Positions 36,975-47,283 of a stretch of DNA of 64,000 bases are shown here, piece after piece. The stretch comes from JAXMCK01 sp046349395 (lineage in GTDB: Bacteria; Pseudomonadota; Alphaproteobacteria; Geminicoccales; Geminicoccaceae): positions 434,001 through 498,000 of the forward strand of contig JAXMCK010000005.1 of NCBI GenBank assembly GCA_046349395.1. Reading direction: 5' to 3'. Position 1 is the first letter of the stretch; each line of letters begins with the position of its first letter. The notes beneath the pieces are model-generated. The model was not told where the DNA came from. It saw nothing but the letters and a program-made list of their open reading frames with translations, and made no database searches. The position numbers and the translations under genes are program-made.

Positions 36975-38189
36975 ATGGGCAAGACCACAATGCGGTATTC
37001 ATCGCGCAGCGGGCAGCTGGGTGGCCCGGCTGCGGACAATTGGGGCATTCACTACGAGGCGACCGCGCGCCGTCGCGAGGGTCACGACGTCATCCTGCTC
37101 ACCGTCGGCGATCCCGACCAGCCCACGCCGGACGCGGTCGCGGCCGAGGCCAAGGCCAGCATCGACCGTGGCCATACCCGCTACGCCGCCGTCGCCGGGC
37201 AGGAGAACCTGCGCCGGGCCATCGCCGCACACCACAAGCTGCTCACCGGCCAGACGGTCGACCCGTCCCAGGTGACCGTGTTCGCCGGCGCCCAATGCGC
37301 CCTCTTCGCCGCCTGCCAACTCCTGCTCGACCCGGGGTCCGAGGCGATCGTGCTGGAGCCGGCCTACCTGACCTATCGGGCGACCGTCGGGGCGACCGGT
37401 GCCGACGCCGTGCCCGTGCCGCTCCGGCCGGAGCGCGGGTTCCATCTCGACCCGGCCGAGCTCGAAGCGGCGATCACCCCGGCGACCCGTGCGATCCTGA
37501 TCAACTCGCCGAACAACCCGACCGGTGCGGTCATGCGGCGGGCGGAGTTGGAAGCCGTCGCCGAGGCCTGCCGCCGCCACGATCTCTGGCTCATCTCCGA
37601 CGAGGTCTATGCCGGGCTCGTCTTCGAGGGTGAGCATCTGAGCCCCGTCGCCCTGCCCGGCATGGCCGAGCGGACGGTCGTCGTCTCCAGCCTCTCGAAA
37701 TCGCACATGATGACCGGCTGGCGCGTGGGCTGGCTGATCGGGCCGCAGGAGCTGGCGAGGCACGCCGCCAATCTGGCGCTGGCGATGCTCTACGGCTCGC
37801 CGGGCTTCATCCAGGATGCCGCCACCGTGGCCCTGACGACGGCCCTGACCGAGCCCGCCGCCGCCAAGGAGACGCTGCGCCGCCGCCGCGACGCCGTCGT
37901 CCGCCGGCTGGGCCAGCTTCCAGGCCTCGCCTGCACACCGCCGGCCGCCGGCATGTTCCTGATGCTCGACGTACGCGGCACCGGCCTCGACGCCATGGGC
38001 TTCGCCCGCGGCCTGCTCGACTCCGAGGCGGTGGCCGTGCTCCCGGCCGACGCCTTCGGCGGTGCCGCCGAGGGCCATGTCCGGATGAGCCTGACCGTGC
38101 CCGAGGACCGTCTGGCCGAGGCCTGCAACCGGATCGGCCGCTTCGTCTTCCGCCTGGGTGCCACGAGCCGCCGCCTCGCGACGGGTTAG
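36975..38189 (+). CDS. PLP-dependent class I/II aminotransferase
   Basis: The 404-residue product is an aspartate-aminotransferase-fold enzyme: substrate segment LTVGDPDQPTPDAV, cofactor-binding LINSPNNPTGAVM, Asp/Tyr in LISDEVYAGLVFEG, and the Schiff-base Lys in VVSSLSKSHMMTGWRVGWLI. The amino-acid substrate cannot be assigned. ATG 36975 and ATG 36990 (MRYSSRSG) are both possible; neither has a strong ribosome site. The stop overlaps the convergent dsbA-like gene by four bases. Confidence 0.9.
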   Translation: MGKTTMRYSSRSGQLGGPAADNWGIHYEATARRREGHDVILLTVGDPDQPTPDAVAAEAKASIDRGHTRYAAVAGQENLRRAIAAHHKLLTGQTVDPSQVTVFAGAQCALFAACQLLLDPGSEAIVLEPAYLTYRATVGATGADAVPVPLRPERGFHLDPAELEAAITPATRAILINSPNNPTGAVMRRAELEAVAEACRRHDLWLISDEVYAGLVFEGEHLSPVALPGMAERTVVVSSLSKSHMMTGWRVGWLIGPQELARHAANLALAMLYGSPGFIQDAATVALTTALTEPAAAKETLRRRRDAVVRRLGQLPGLACTPPAAGMFLMLDVRGTGLDAMGFARGLLDSEAVAVLPADAFGGAAEGHVRMSLTVPEDRLAEACNRIGRFVFRLGATSRRLATG

Positions 38190-38854
38190 CTCGCCGCCGC
38201 TCGCACGGCCTCGCGCAACTCGTTCTCGCCCGGCAGCCCTCGCAGCACACGGTCACCGACGACGATCACCGGCGTGCCCTTGAGGTGCAGCGCGTCCGCA
38301 AGCTCGGCCGTGTCGCGCAGCTGTGCCGCGATCGAGGGGTCGTCGCGGTCGCTTAGCAGTCGCTGACGATCGAGGCCCAGGCGCTCGGCGGTGGCCAGGA
38401 TCGAAGTTTCCGTCAGCGGTCGCTCCGCCATCAGCGCCTGGTGCATCAGCCAGTAAGCACCCTGCCGGTCGGCCGCCAGCGCGGTGCGCGCCGCCACCTC
38501 CGAGATGCCCCGGAAGATCGGCCATTCCTTGAACACGAGCCGCACGTCGGGGTTCTCCGCCGCCAGCCGCTCCAGCATCGGCGGCAACTGGCGGCAGTAG
38601 ACGCAGCGATAGTCGAAGAACACGACGACCGGTATGCGGCCCTCGGGATTGCCGGCCCGCGGCGAGGCGGGATCGTCCGCGAGTTGCTCGCGGAGCGCTA
38701 CCAGCGCCTCGCGGCCCTTGGCGGCGTCCATCGCATCCAGGCTCGCGAGGAGAGGATCGACCGAGCCGCCCGTGGGCCTCGTGTCCTGCTCGCCCACCCA
38801 GGCGAATCCCATCGCCAGAGCCAGGAGCAGCAGAAGACCGCGCCCGCCCTTCAC
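38186..38854 (-). CDS. DsbA-family thiol-disulfide protein
   Basis: The 222-residue product has an N-terminal membrane or signal segment (GLLLLLALAMGFAWVG) and a thioredoxin-fold DsbA domain with active site CVYC in VVFFDYRCVYCRQLPPML. The cis-Pro loop is KGTPVIVVGDRVL. It resembles Com1/ScsC-type periplasmic oxidases or isomerases. It overlaps by four bases the upstream ABC membrane-domain gene, and the two are probably cotranscribed, which may mean that it acts on a substrate of that protein. Confidence 0.86.
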   Translation of the reverse strand: MKGGRGLLLLLALAMGFAWVGEQDTRPTGGSVDPLLASLDAMDAAKGREALVALREQLADDPASPRAGNPEGRIPVVVFFDYRCVYCRQLPPMLERLAAENPDVRLVFKEWPIFRGISEVAARTALAADRQGAYWLMHQALMAERPLTETSILATAERLGLDRQRLLSDRDDPSIAAQLRDTAELADALHLKGTPVIVVGDRVLRGLPGENELREAVRAAAS

Positions 38855-39849
38855 CGGCCCGCCCCTCGCTCGCCCGGCAATCCGACGGCGTCGACGATGA
38901 GCCCGTAGGTCACGCGCGCATTCTGCGCCGTCCGGTAGAAGGTCAGGAGCTGGTCAAGCGGATCGCCCACTTTCTGGAAACCGGTGATGAAGACCATTAG
39001 GGCACCGACCGTGGTCCGGCCGTCCATCACGAGCCGGCCGCCGATGGCGAGGACGCCGAGCGGACCGAGCGCATCGAGAAAGTTGCCGAGGAAGGTGAGG
39101 AAATACTTGATCCGATAGATCGCCAGCCGGGAGTCGAAGGCGCGCTGCACCAGCGTGCTCAGCGCCTCCGGCGAGCCCTGCCGGTCGGGATCAAGGACGA
39201 GGTGATCGCCCAGCCGGCGGACGACGCGCGTATGCACGCGACCCAGGCGGTTGATGCGGTGCTGGCGCCAGGGCACCACGACGAGTGCCGGGGCGTAGAG
39301 CACCATCGCCAGCAGGGCCAGCAGCGGCTGGACCCAGAGGAGATATCCCAGCGTGGCGACGACCGTGCCGCCCTGCAGGAAAGGCGTCGCCACGCTTTCC
39401 GCCACGAATCCGGCGACGTCCTCGGCCTCCGCCGCCACCATCGAGACGAGGGTGCCTTCGTGGACAGCGCGCTCGCGCCGCACGTCGAGGATGTGGCGGC
39501 GCAGGCTCTTGGCGACTTCCTCGACGACCCGGCCGCGATGGAGGTTCAGGACCAGCTTCACCCCGCCCTGGATCAGGAGGACCATAAGGTAGGCCACCGC
39601 CAGCTTCAGAAGCCACGTGCGGTCCTGCGCGCCGATGGCATCGTTCACCATGCGCCGCTGCAGATCGAGCGGCACGAGGGAGAGCCCGATGACGGCGAGG
39701 CTCAGCGTGCAGAGGATGATCTGCTCGCGGCCCGTCGCGGCCCAGACGAAACCGTACAGCGAGCGGCCGCCGGTGCTCCTGCCGCGCCAGCCGCCGATGT
39801 TCACCGGGTGGCGCAGGACGATCCCGTGCGAAGCGTAGAGCGGGCGCAT
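38851..39849 (-). CDS. ABC-exporter-like transmembrane domain without ATPase
   Basis: The 332-residue product is a complete type-I ABC exporter membrane domain of about six segments (IILCTLSLAVIGLSLVPLDL, LLALLAMVLYAPALVVVPW and LDALGPLGVLAIGGRLVMDG). It ends at RTAQNARVTYGLIVDAVGLP, exactly where the nucleotide-binding domain normally begins. No Walker A, signature or Walker B motif follows, and the next gene is dsbA-like. ATG 39849 is preceded by GGGGAGG. It may use an ATPase encoded elsewhere or have a transport-independent role. Confidence 0.82.
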   Translation of the reverse strand: MRPLYASHGIVLRHPVNIGGWRGRSTGGRSLYGFVWAATGREQIILCTLSLAVIGLSLVPLDLQRRMVNDAIGAQDRTWLLKLAVAYLMVLLIQGGVKLVLNLHRGRVVEEVAKSLRRHILDVRRERAVHEGTLVSMVAAEAEDVAGFVAESVATPFLQGGTVVATLGYLLWVQPLLALLAMVLYAPALVVVPWRQHRINRLGRVHTRVVRRLGDHLVLDPDRQGSPEALSTLVQRAFDSRLAIYRIKYFLTFLGNFLDALGPLGVLAIGGRLVMDGRTTVGALMVFITGFQKVGDPLDQLLTFYRTAQNARVTYGLIVDAVGLPGERGAGR

Positions 39850-39937
39850 CGGCAGTGCCTCCCCGTCGCGCGGGCCGGTCCAGTCGCGGGGCACGCCACG
39901 ACAATCGTCGTAGGATAGGTCGCCGGACGGACATTCG

Positions 39938-39959
39938 CGAAGGCGGCAAACCGCCTTCG
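39938..39959. promoter_or_regulatory. perfect inverted repeat between divergent genes
   Basis: CGAAGGCGG-CAAA-CCGCCTTCG is a nine-pair palindrome with a four-base spacer in the 220-base gap between the ABC membrane-domain gene and the sugar ABC operon. A terminator is not needed between divergent genes, so an operator or leader hairpin is more likely. Confidence 0.4.
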
Positions 39960-40069
39960 TGACAAGGTGGTTACGCAGGCTTCACGGGGGTTTACCCGGT
40001 CCGTGCCCTGTGTATGCTGCCGCCCGCGAACGAAAGGCGCCGGTTTCAACCGGGCTCTGGGAGGTCATA

Positions 40070-40810
<741 letters not shown>

Positions 40811-40813
40811 GCC

Positions 40814-42049
40814 ATGGCGAGCACCGGCCGCACCGTCCAGACGACCGTCGAGATCGACGAGGTCACCAAGCAGCGGGGTCGCGGCCCCATCCAGAAGCTG
40901 TTCGGCAGCCAACCCTTCTGGGTCGTGCTGGCCCTTGTCGCCATCTGCCTGGTGATGAGCTGGCTCCAGCCGGAGTCGTTTCCGACCGCCGACAACTTCT
41001 TCAACATCACCCGCAACTTCGCCTTCATCGGGATCATGGCGCTGGGCATGACCTGCGTGATCCTGACCGGCGGCATCGACCTCTCGGTCGGCTCGCTGAT
41101 GGGCCTCGTCGGCGTCGTGATCGGCCTCGTGCTGCAGAACGGCGTCCTGCCCCTGCCCTCGCCGATCACGGCATGGGGTGCGATCGCCTGGGTGGTGTCG
41201 ATCGCCCTCGCCGTCGCCGCGTTCGGCTTCTTTGATCGCTCCTGGAGCCGGCGTGGCGGCATCGTGGCCGCCATTTCGACCCTTATCATCTGCGTGGGCA
41301 TCGGTGGGCTCGTCGTCGGTGGCGACGATGCGCTCTACATCCCGCTGCCGGTCGGGACGATCTGGATCGTCGCGATCATCGCGGGCCTCTTCGTCGGCGC
41401 CTATGCCGGAGCGGTCAACGGCGTGTTCGTCGCCTATGTCGGCCTGCCGCCCTTCGTCGTCACGCTGGGCATGCTCTCGATCGCCCGCTCGCTCGCGATC
41501 GTGCTGTCGCAGAACAAGATGATCTACGATTTCGGGCCCGACGCGGACACCTTCTTCGTGCTGGGCGGCGGCGACGTGTTCGGCATCGCCAACCCGGTCT
41601 GGGTGCTGGTCATCTTCACCCTGCTGTTCGCCTGGATCTTCAACTTCACCTCGTGGGGCCGCTATCTGTTCGCCATCGGCGGCAACGAGCAGGCGGCGGG
41701 CCTGACGGGCGTGCCGGTCGATCGGATCAAGACCGAGGCCTACATCGTCTCGGGTGTCATGGCCTCGATCGCTACGGTGCTCACCGTGAGCTGGGCCGGC
41801 TCCGCCATCAATGCGCTGGGCCAGGGCTACGAGCTTCGCGTGATCGCCTCGACGGTGATCGGCGGGGCGAACCTGATGGGCGGTGAGGGCAGCGCGTTCG
41901 GCGCCTTCGTCGGTGCCGCCCTCATCGAGGTGATCCGCAACAGTCTCTTGATGGCCGGCGTCGACGCCAACTGGCAGGGCACGTTCGTCGGCTGCTTCAT
42001 CATTCTGGCGGTCCTGCTCCAGCGGGTCCGCGGAAGGTCCCGCGACTAG
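40814..42049 (+). CDS. sugar ABC importer permease (ribose/fructose class)
   Basis: The 411-residue product has about ten membrane segments and the class signatures FIGIMALGMTCVILTGGIDL (then SVGSLMGL), YVGLPPFVVTLGMLSIAR and GGEGSAFGAFVGAALIEVIRN. The conserved coupling stretch ending RTV/GGNEQAA-like appears as FAIGGNEQAAGLTGVPVDRI. It carries the sugar delivered by the binding protein encoded next. The ATG lies three bases after the ATPase stop. Confidence 0.93.
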   Translation: MASTGRTVQTTVEIDEVTKQRGRGPIQKLFGSQPFWVVLALVAICLVMSWLQPESFPTADNFFNITRNFAFIGIMALGMTCVILTGGIDLSVGSLMGLVGVVIGLVLQNGVLPLPSPITAWGAIAWVVSIALAVAAFGFFDRSWSRRGGIVAAISTLIICVGIGGLVVGGDDALYIPLPVGTIWIVAIIAGLFVGAYAGAVNGVFVAYVGLPPFVVTLGMLSIARSLAIVLSQNKMIYDFGPDADTFFVLGGGDVFGIANPVWVLVIFTLLFAWIFNFTSWGRYLFAIGGNEQAAGLTGVPVDRIKTEAYIVSGVMASIATVLTVSWAGSAINALGQGYELRVIASTVIGGANLMGGEGSAFGAFVGAALIEVIRNSLLMAGVDANWQGTFVGCFIILAVLLQRVRGRSRD

Positions 42050-42093
42050 GGCGGTCGCGGGCTGTGTGGCCACTTCAGGGAGGTATGGAAAAG

Positions 42094-43095
42094 ATGAAGA
42101 AGCTCTTGCTGGGTGCCGTCGCGGCGGTGGCCCTGATGGCTTTCGGTGGTGCTGCGAACGCCAAGCCGCTGCAGCTGGCGGTGGTGCCGAAGAACATGAA
42201 CAACCCCTTCTTCGATCAGGCCCGTGACGGCTGCAAGAAGGCGGTCGAGGAACTGGGCGGTGCGGTCGAGTGCATCTACATCGGCCCGCCCGAGCACGGC
42301 GGCGGTGAGGAAGAGGTCCAGATCGTCCAGGATCTGATCGCGAAGAAGGTCGACGGCATCGCCGTGTCGCCCGCCAACGCCGCCGCCATGGCGAAGGCGC
42401 TGGAGAAGGCGAAGGCCGCCAACATCCCGGTCATCACCTTCGACGCCGACCTGCTGGCGAAGGACCACGGCCTGCGCCTCGCCTATGTCGGCACCAAGAA
42501 CTACGACATCGGCGTCAACCTCGCGAAGCGGATCCAGGAGCTGAAGCCGAAGGGCGGCAGCATCTGCATCCAGTCCGGCGGTGCCGCGGCCGACAATCAC
42601 AACCAGCGCATGCAGGGCATCCGCGACACGCTCTCCGGCACCACCAGCGACTCGCCTCCGGGCGTGAAGCTGACGGGCCAGAACGGCTGGACCGAGGCCG
42701 ACGGCTGCCCCCTCTACACGGATGACGACTTCCAGAAGGCCGTCAACCAGATGGAGGACATCCTGGCGAAGTACCCGAACCTGGACGTCTTCGTCCCGAC
42801 GGGCGGCTTCCCGCAGTTCCTGCCGCAGGCCTACAAGAACGTGGCCAGCAAGTATAAGGACAAGATCGCCTCGGGCCAGCTCGCACTCGTCGTCGCCGAC
42901 ACGCTGCCCGTGCAGATCGAGCTCATGAAGGAAGGCCTGTCCGCCGGTCAGGTCGGCCAGCGCCCGTTCGAGATGGGCTACAAGGCGATGTTCATGCTGA
43001 AGGACGCGGTCGAGGGCAAGACGCTCCAGGACCCGACCTATACCGGCCTCGACGTCTGCACGCCGGAGAACGTCGCCACCTGCATCGGCGGCTGA
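42094..43095 (+). CDS. sugar ABC importer substrate-binding protein
   Basis: The 333-residue product has a signal peptide (LLLGAVAAVALMAFGGAANA) and a periplasmic-binding fold of the ribose/galactose type: LQLAVVPKNMNNPFFDQARD, then KKVDGIAVSPANAAAMAKAL and IPVITFDADL. The sugar is not determined. ATG 42094 has GGGAGGT ten bases upstream; ATG 42085 would sit right on the ribosome site. The order ATPase-permease-binding protein is unusual, since the binding-protein gene is most often first. Confidence 0.93.
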   Translation: MKKLLLGAVAAVALMAFGGAANAKPLQLAVVPKNMNNPFFDQARDGCKKAVEELGGAVECIYIGPPEHGGGEEEVQIVQDLIAKKVDGIAVSPANAAAMAKALEKAKAANIPVITFDADLLAKDHGLRLAYVGTKNYDIGVNLAKRIQELKPKGGSICIQSGGAAADNHNQRMQGIRDTLSGTTSDSPPGVKLTGQNGWTEADGCPLYTDDDFQKAVNQMEDILAKYPNLDVFVPTGGFPQFLPQAYKNVASKYKDKIASGQLALVVADTLPVQIELMKEGLSAGQVGQRPFEMGYKAMFMLKDAVEGKTLQDPTYTGLDVCTPENVATCIGG

Positions 43096-43118
43096 TCCCG
43101 ACTGAATTGACGTAGAGA

Positions 43119-43146
43119 CACGCCCCCGGGTTGCCCCGGGGGCGTG
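43119..43146 (+). terminator. strong hairpin terminator of the sugar ABC operon
   Basis: CACGCCCCCGGG-TTGC-CCCGGGGGCGTG forms a perfect twelve-pair stem 23 bases after the binding-protein stop. It is the clearest terminator in the window and rules out a start of the next gene at 43144. Confidence 0.85.
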
Positions 43147-43188
43147 TCGATTCTAGTGCTGGACGCGACAGGGATCGGGAGGGGCGGC

Positions 43189-43779
43189 GTGGACGGTCTG
43201 CTGCGCGTGAGTAGTGTCATCGATGCCGTGAACACGCGCATCGGCAAGATGACTGGCTGGCTGATCCTGCTGGCCGTCATCATCTCCGCCGTGAACGCCA
43301 TCATCCGCAAGGCGTTCGACATCAGCTCCAATTCCTGGCTCGAAGCGCAGTGGCAGCTGTTCGCGGCGGTCTTCATGCTCTGCGCCGCCTACACCTTCCT
43401 CCGCAACGAGCACATCCGCATCGACATCTTGAACAGCCGCCTGCCGAAGGGGGTGCGCGACTGGATCGACCTGATCGGCCACCTGCTGTTCCTGATGCCG
43501 TTCGTCATCCTGCTGATCGTCGACGGCTGGCCGTTCTTCTGGGCCTCCTGGTCGATCAACGAGCAGTCGAGCAATGCCGGCGGCCTGCCGCAATGGCCGG
43601 CCAAGTTCCTGATCCCGCTCGGCTTCTTCTTCCTGTTCCTGCAGGGCATCTCGGAGATCATCAAGCGCATCGCCGTCATGATGGGGCGCATTCCCGATCC
43701 GCACGGCGAGCATCCGGTACACACCGAGGAACAGTTCGCCGAGGAACTGATGACCCTCGCACCGGATCGGGAGCGCTGA
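43189..43779 (+). CDS. TRAP transporter small permease (DctQ family)
   Basis: The 196-residue product has four membrane segments (WLILLAVIISAVNAIIRKAF, QLFAAVFMLCAAYTFLRNEH, HLLFLMPFVILLIVDGWPFF and FLIPLGFFFLFLQGISEII). HIRIDILNSRLP is typical of this TRAP subfamily. GTG 43189 is preceded by GGGAGGGG and fits better than a start inside the terminator. The large permease starts four bases after the stop. Confidence 0.88.
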   Translation: MDGLLRVSSVIDAVNTRIGKMTGWLILLAVIISAVNAIIRKAFDISSNSWLEAQWQLFAAVFMLCAAYTFLRNEHIRIDILNSRLPKGVRDWIDLIGHLLFLMPFVILLIVDGWPFFWASWSINEQSSNAGGLPQWPAKFLIPLGFFFLFLQGISEIIKRIAVMMGRIPDPHGEHPVHTEEQFAEELMTLAPDRER

Positions 43780-43782
43780 TCC

Positions 43783-45705
43783 GTGGAAGCCTTCCTGATC
43801 CACAACATGGCGCCGATCATGTTCGGCTGTCTCGTGATCGTCCTGCTGCTGGGCTACCCGGTGGCCTTTGCTCTAGCCTTCAATGGGCTCGCCTTCGCGC
43901 TGATCGGCATCGAACTCGGCCTGTTCCCGACGAACTTCCTCCAGGCCCTGCCCGATCGCGTCTACGGCGTGATGACGAACGACACGCTCCTGGCGATCCC
44001 GTTCTTCACCTTCATGGGCCTCATTCTCGAACGATCCGGCATGGCCGAGGACCTGCTCGACACGATCGGGCAGCTCTTCGGCCCTGTCCGCGGCGGTCTC
44101 GCCTATGCCGTGATCTTCGTCGGCGCGCTCCTCGCCGCCACGACGGGCGTCGTCGCCGCGTCGGTGATCTCGATGGGCCTGATCTCGCTGCCCATCATGC
44201 TGCGTTACGGCTACGACCGGCGGCTGGCCGCTGGCGCCATCGCGGCGTCGGGCACCCTGGCCCAGATCATCCCCCCCTCGCTCGTGCTGATCGTGCTGGC
44301 CGATCAGCTGGGCCGCTCGGTCGGCGACATGTACGCCGCAGCCTTCATCCCGGGCCTCGTGCTGACCGCGATCTACGCCGGCTACGTGCTGCTGATGACG
44401 ATCATCCGGCCCGACGCGGCACCGGCCCTGCCGCTCGAAGCCCAGAACCTGCGCGAGCCGGAGACGCTGGAGAACCCGCTGGCGTGGCCCTTGGGCATCC
44501 TCGTTGCCGCCTGCATCGGCTGGCTGGTCGGCGGACCGCTGAGCGGCCTCACCGCAGCAACGCTCGGCCTCGACCCGCTGGTGATGCGCATCATCTGGAC
44601 GGCGTTGCTGGCGATCGTGCTGGCCGCCCCCATGCGCGGCGTGGTGCGCACCATCACCGTCTCGCTGACGATCGTCGTCGCGATCTCCGTCGCGGTGGCA
44701 CTTCTCGTGATGCCCTATCTCGGCATCAAGGCGGGTGCGGATTTCGTCGTCATGGCGATGTCAGTGGGCGTCGTCGTGGCCTTCGTCATCGCATTGTTGA
44801 ACCACTTCGCCGGTATCGGCCTGCTCTCGCGGCTCGCCGAGCAGGCCATCTTCGTCATGGTGCCCCCGCTCGCCCTCATCTTCCTGGTGCTGGGGACGAT
44901 CTTCATCGGCGTCGCCACACCGACGGAGGGCGGTGCCATGGGTGCCGCCGGAGCGCTCCTCCTGGCGATCGCCAAGAGGCGGCTCTCCCTCGACCTGCTG
45001 AAGCAGGCCATGGACTCGACGGCGAAGCTCTCGGCGTTCGTCATCTTCATCCTGATCGGGGCCCGGGTCTTCTCGCTCACCTTCTACGGCGTCGACGGGC
45101 ACAAATGGGTCGAGGAGCTCCTGGTCGGCCTGCCCGGCGGCGAGATCGGCTTCCTCATCGTCGTCAACGTGCTGGTCTTCGTCCTGGCGTTCTTCCTCGA
45201 TTTCTTCGAGCTCGCCTTCATCATCGTACCCTTGCTGGGTCCGGCGGCGGAGCGCCTCGGCATCGATCTCATCTGGTTCGGCATCATCCTCGGCGTGAAC
45301 ATGCAGACCTCGTTCATGCACCCGCCGTTCGGCTTCGCGCTGTTCTATCTCCGCTCGGTGGCGCCGAAGACGTCCTATATCGACCGGATCACCAAGCGGC
45401 GCATGGAGCCCGTCACCACCGGCCAGATCTACTGGGGTGCGGTACCCTTCGTCGTCATCCAGGTGATCATGGTGGGTCTCGTCATCCTCTTCCCGCAGAT
45501 GGTGATGCACTACAAAGGTGTCGGGACCGGCGTGGATCCGGCGTCGATCAAGAGCTTCGACCTGCCCGAGCTCGAAGCGCTGCCCCCGCCCGACCTGGGT
45601 GGCGGCGGCATACCGGGCCTGGCACCTCCGCCCGACCTGGCACCACCGCCGGACCTGGCGCCCCCACCCGAGCTCCAACCGCCCGCGACACCGTCCAACA
45701 ACTGA
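43783..45705 (+). CDS. TRAP transporter large permease with extended C-terminus
   Basis: The 640-residue product starts at GTG 43783 and contains the DctM pattern (TFMGLILERSGMAEDLLDTI, GTLAQIIPPSLVLIVLADQL and NMQTSFMHPPFGFALFYLRS). It is about 200 residues longer than the usual DctM, because of extra membrane segments in the middle and a proline-rich tail made of repeated PPPDL units (LAPPPDL twice, then APPPEL). The small permease gene lies directly upstream. The binding protein is probably the DctP-like protein encoded on the opposite strand downstream. Confidence 0.9.
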   Translation: MEAFLIHNMAPIMFGCLVIVLLLGYPVAFALAFNGLAFALIGIELGLFPTNFLQALPDRVYGVMTNDTLLAIPFFTFMGLILERSGMAEDLLDTIGQLFGPVRGGLAYAVIFVGALLAATTGVVAASVISMGLISLPIMLRYGYDRRLAAGAIAASGTLAQIIPPSLVLIVLADQLGRSVGDMYAAAFIPGLVLTAIYAGYVLLMTIIRPDAAPALPLEAQNLREPETLENPLAWPLGILVAACIGWLVGGPLSGLTAATLGLDPLVMRIIWTALLAIVLAAPMRGVVRTITVSLTIVVAISVAVALLVMPYLGIKAGADFVVMAMSVGVVVAFVIALLNHFAGIGLLSRLAEQAIFVMVPPLALIFLVLGTIFIGVATPTEGGAMGAAGALLLAIAKRRLSLDLLKQAMDSTAKLSAFVIFILIGARVFSLTFYGVDGHKWVEELLVGLPGGEIGFLIVVNVLVFVLAFFLDFFELAFIIVPLLGPAAERLGIDLIWFGIILGVNMQTSFMHPPFGFALFYLRSVAPKTSYIDRITKRRMEPVTTGQIYWGAVPFVVIQVIMVGLVILFPQMVMHYKGVGTGVDPASIKSFDLPELEALPPPDLGGGGIPGLAPPPDLAPPPDLAPPPELQPPATPSNN

Positions 45706-45722
45706 GCGTGGAGGGCTGGCCG

Positions 45723-46010
45723 ATGCCCGCCTACATCATCGCCGAGATCGAGGTGAAGGACTGGACGACGTACGAGGCCTACCGGGCCCGTACGCCGGGC
45801 GTGATCGCTGCCTTCGGCGGGCGCTTCCTCGTCCGTGGCGGCACCACCGAAGCCAAGGAAGGAGCGGGACCCGCGGGGCGGGTCGTGGTGCTCGAGATCG
45901 CGGACATGGCGACCGCACGGCGCTTCTACGACAGTGCGGAGTATCAGGAGATCCTGCCCTTGCGGACCGGCGCTGCCGAGAGCCGCCTCTTCATGGTCGA
46001 GGGCGTATAG
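45723..46010 (+). CDS. DUF1330-family protein
   Basis: The 95-residue product fits the DUF1330 ferredoxin-like fold (YIIAEIEVKDWTTYEAYR, GGRFLVRGG, VVVLEIADMATARRFYDSAE and YQEILPLR). Members bind or modify small ligands, and none has a settled function. It lies 17 bases after the TRAP permease and is probably cotranscribed, so it may act on the compound imported. Confidence 0.85.
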   Translation: MPAYIIAEIEVKDWTTYEAYRARTPGVIAAFGGRFLVRGGTTEAKEGAGPAGRVVVLEIADMATARRFYDSAEYQEILPLRTGAAESRLFMVEGV

Positions 46011-46052
46011 GGGGACCGAGGCGAGCCATGGCCCGCCCCGGTCGTCGTTGGG

Positions 46053-47159
<1,107 letters not shown>

Positions 47160-47283
47160 TGATTCTGCCTCCTTGATGCTTTCTGGTCGCCGAGGCGGCA
47201 CGAGACCGGAACCTGATCGCGGCGCGCAGGGCACTCATGGGTGCCATAACCGCGGCGCATGACACTGGCAACGTCCGTGGAAC

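Noticed and set aside
43350..46010. 886-residue open frame in another frame over the TRAP genes
   Set aside because: Arg/Asp-rich shadow sequence; the TRAP permease and DUF1330 readings explain the same DNA. Only its last part, in frame with 45723-46010, is real.
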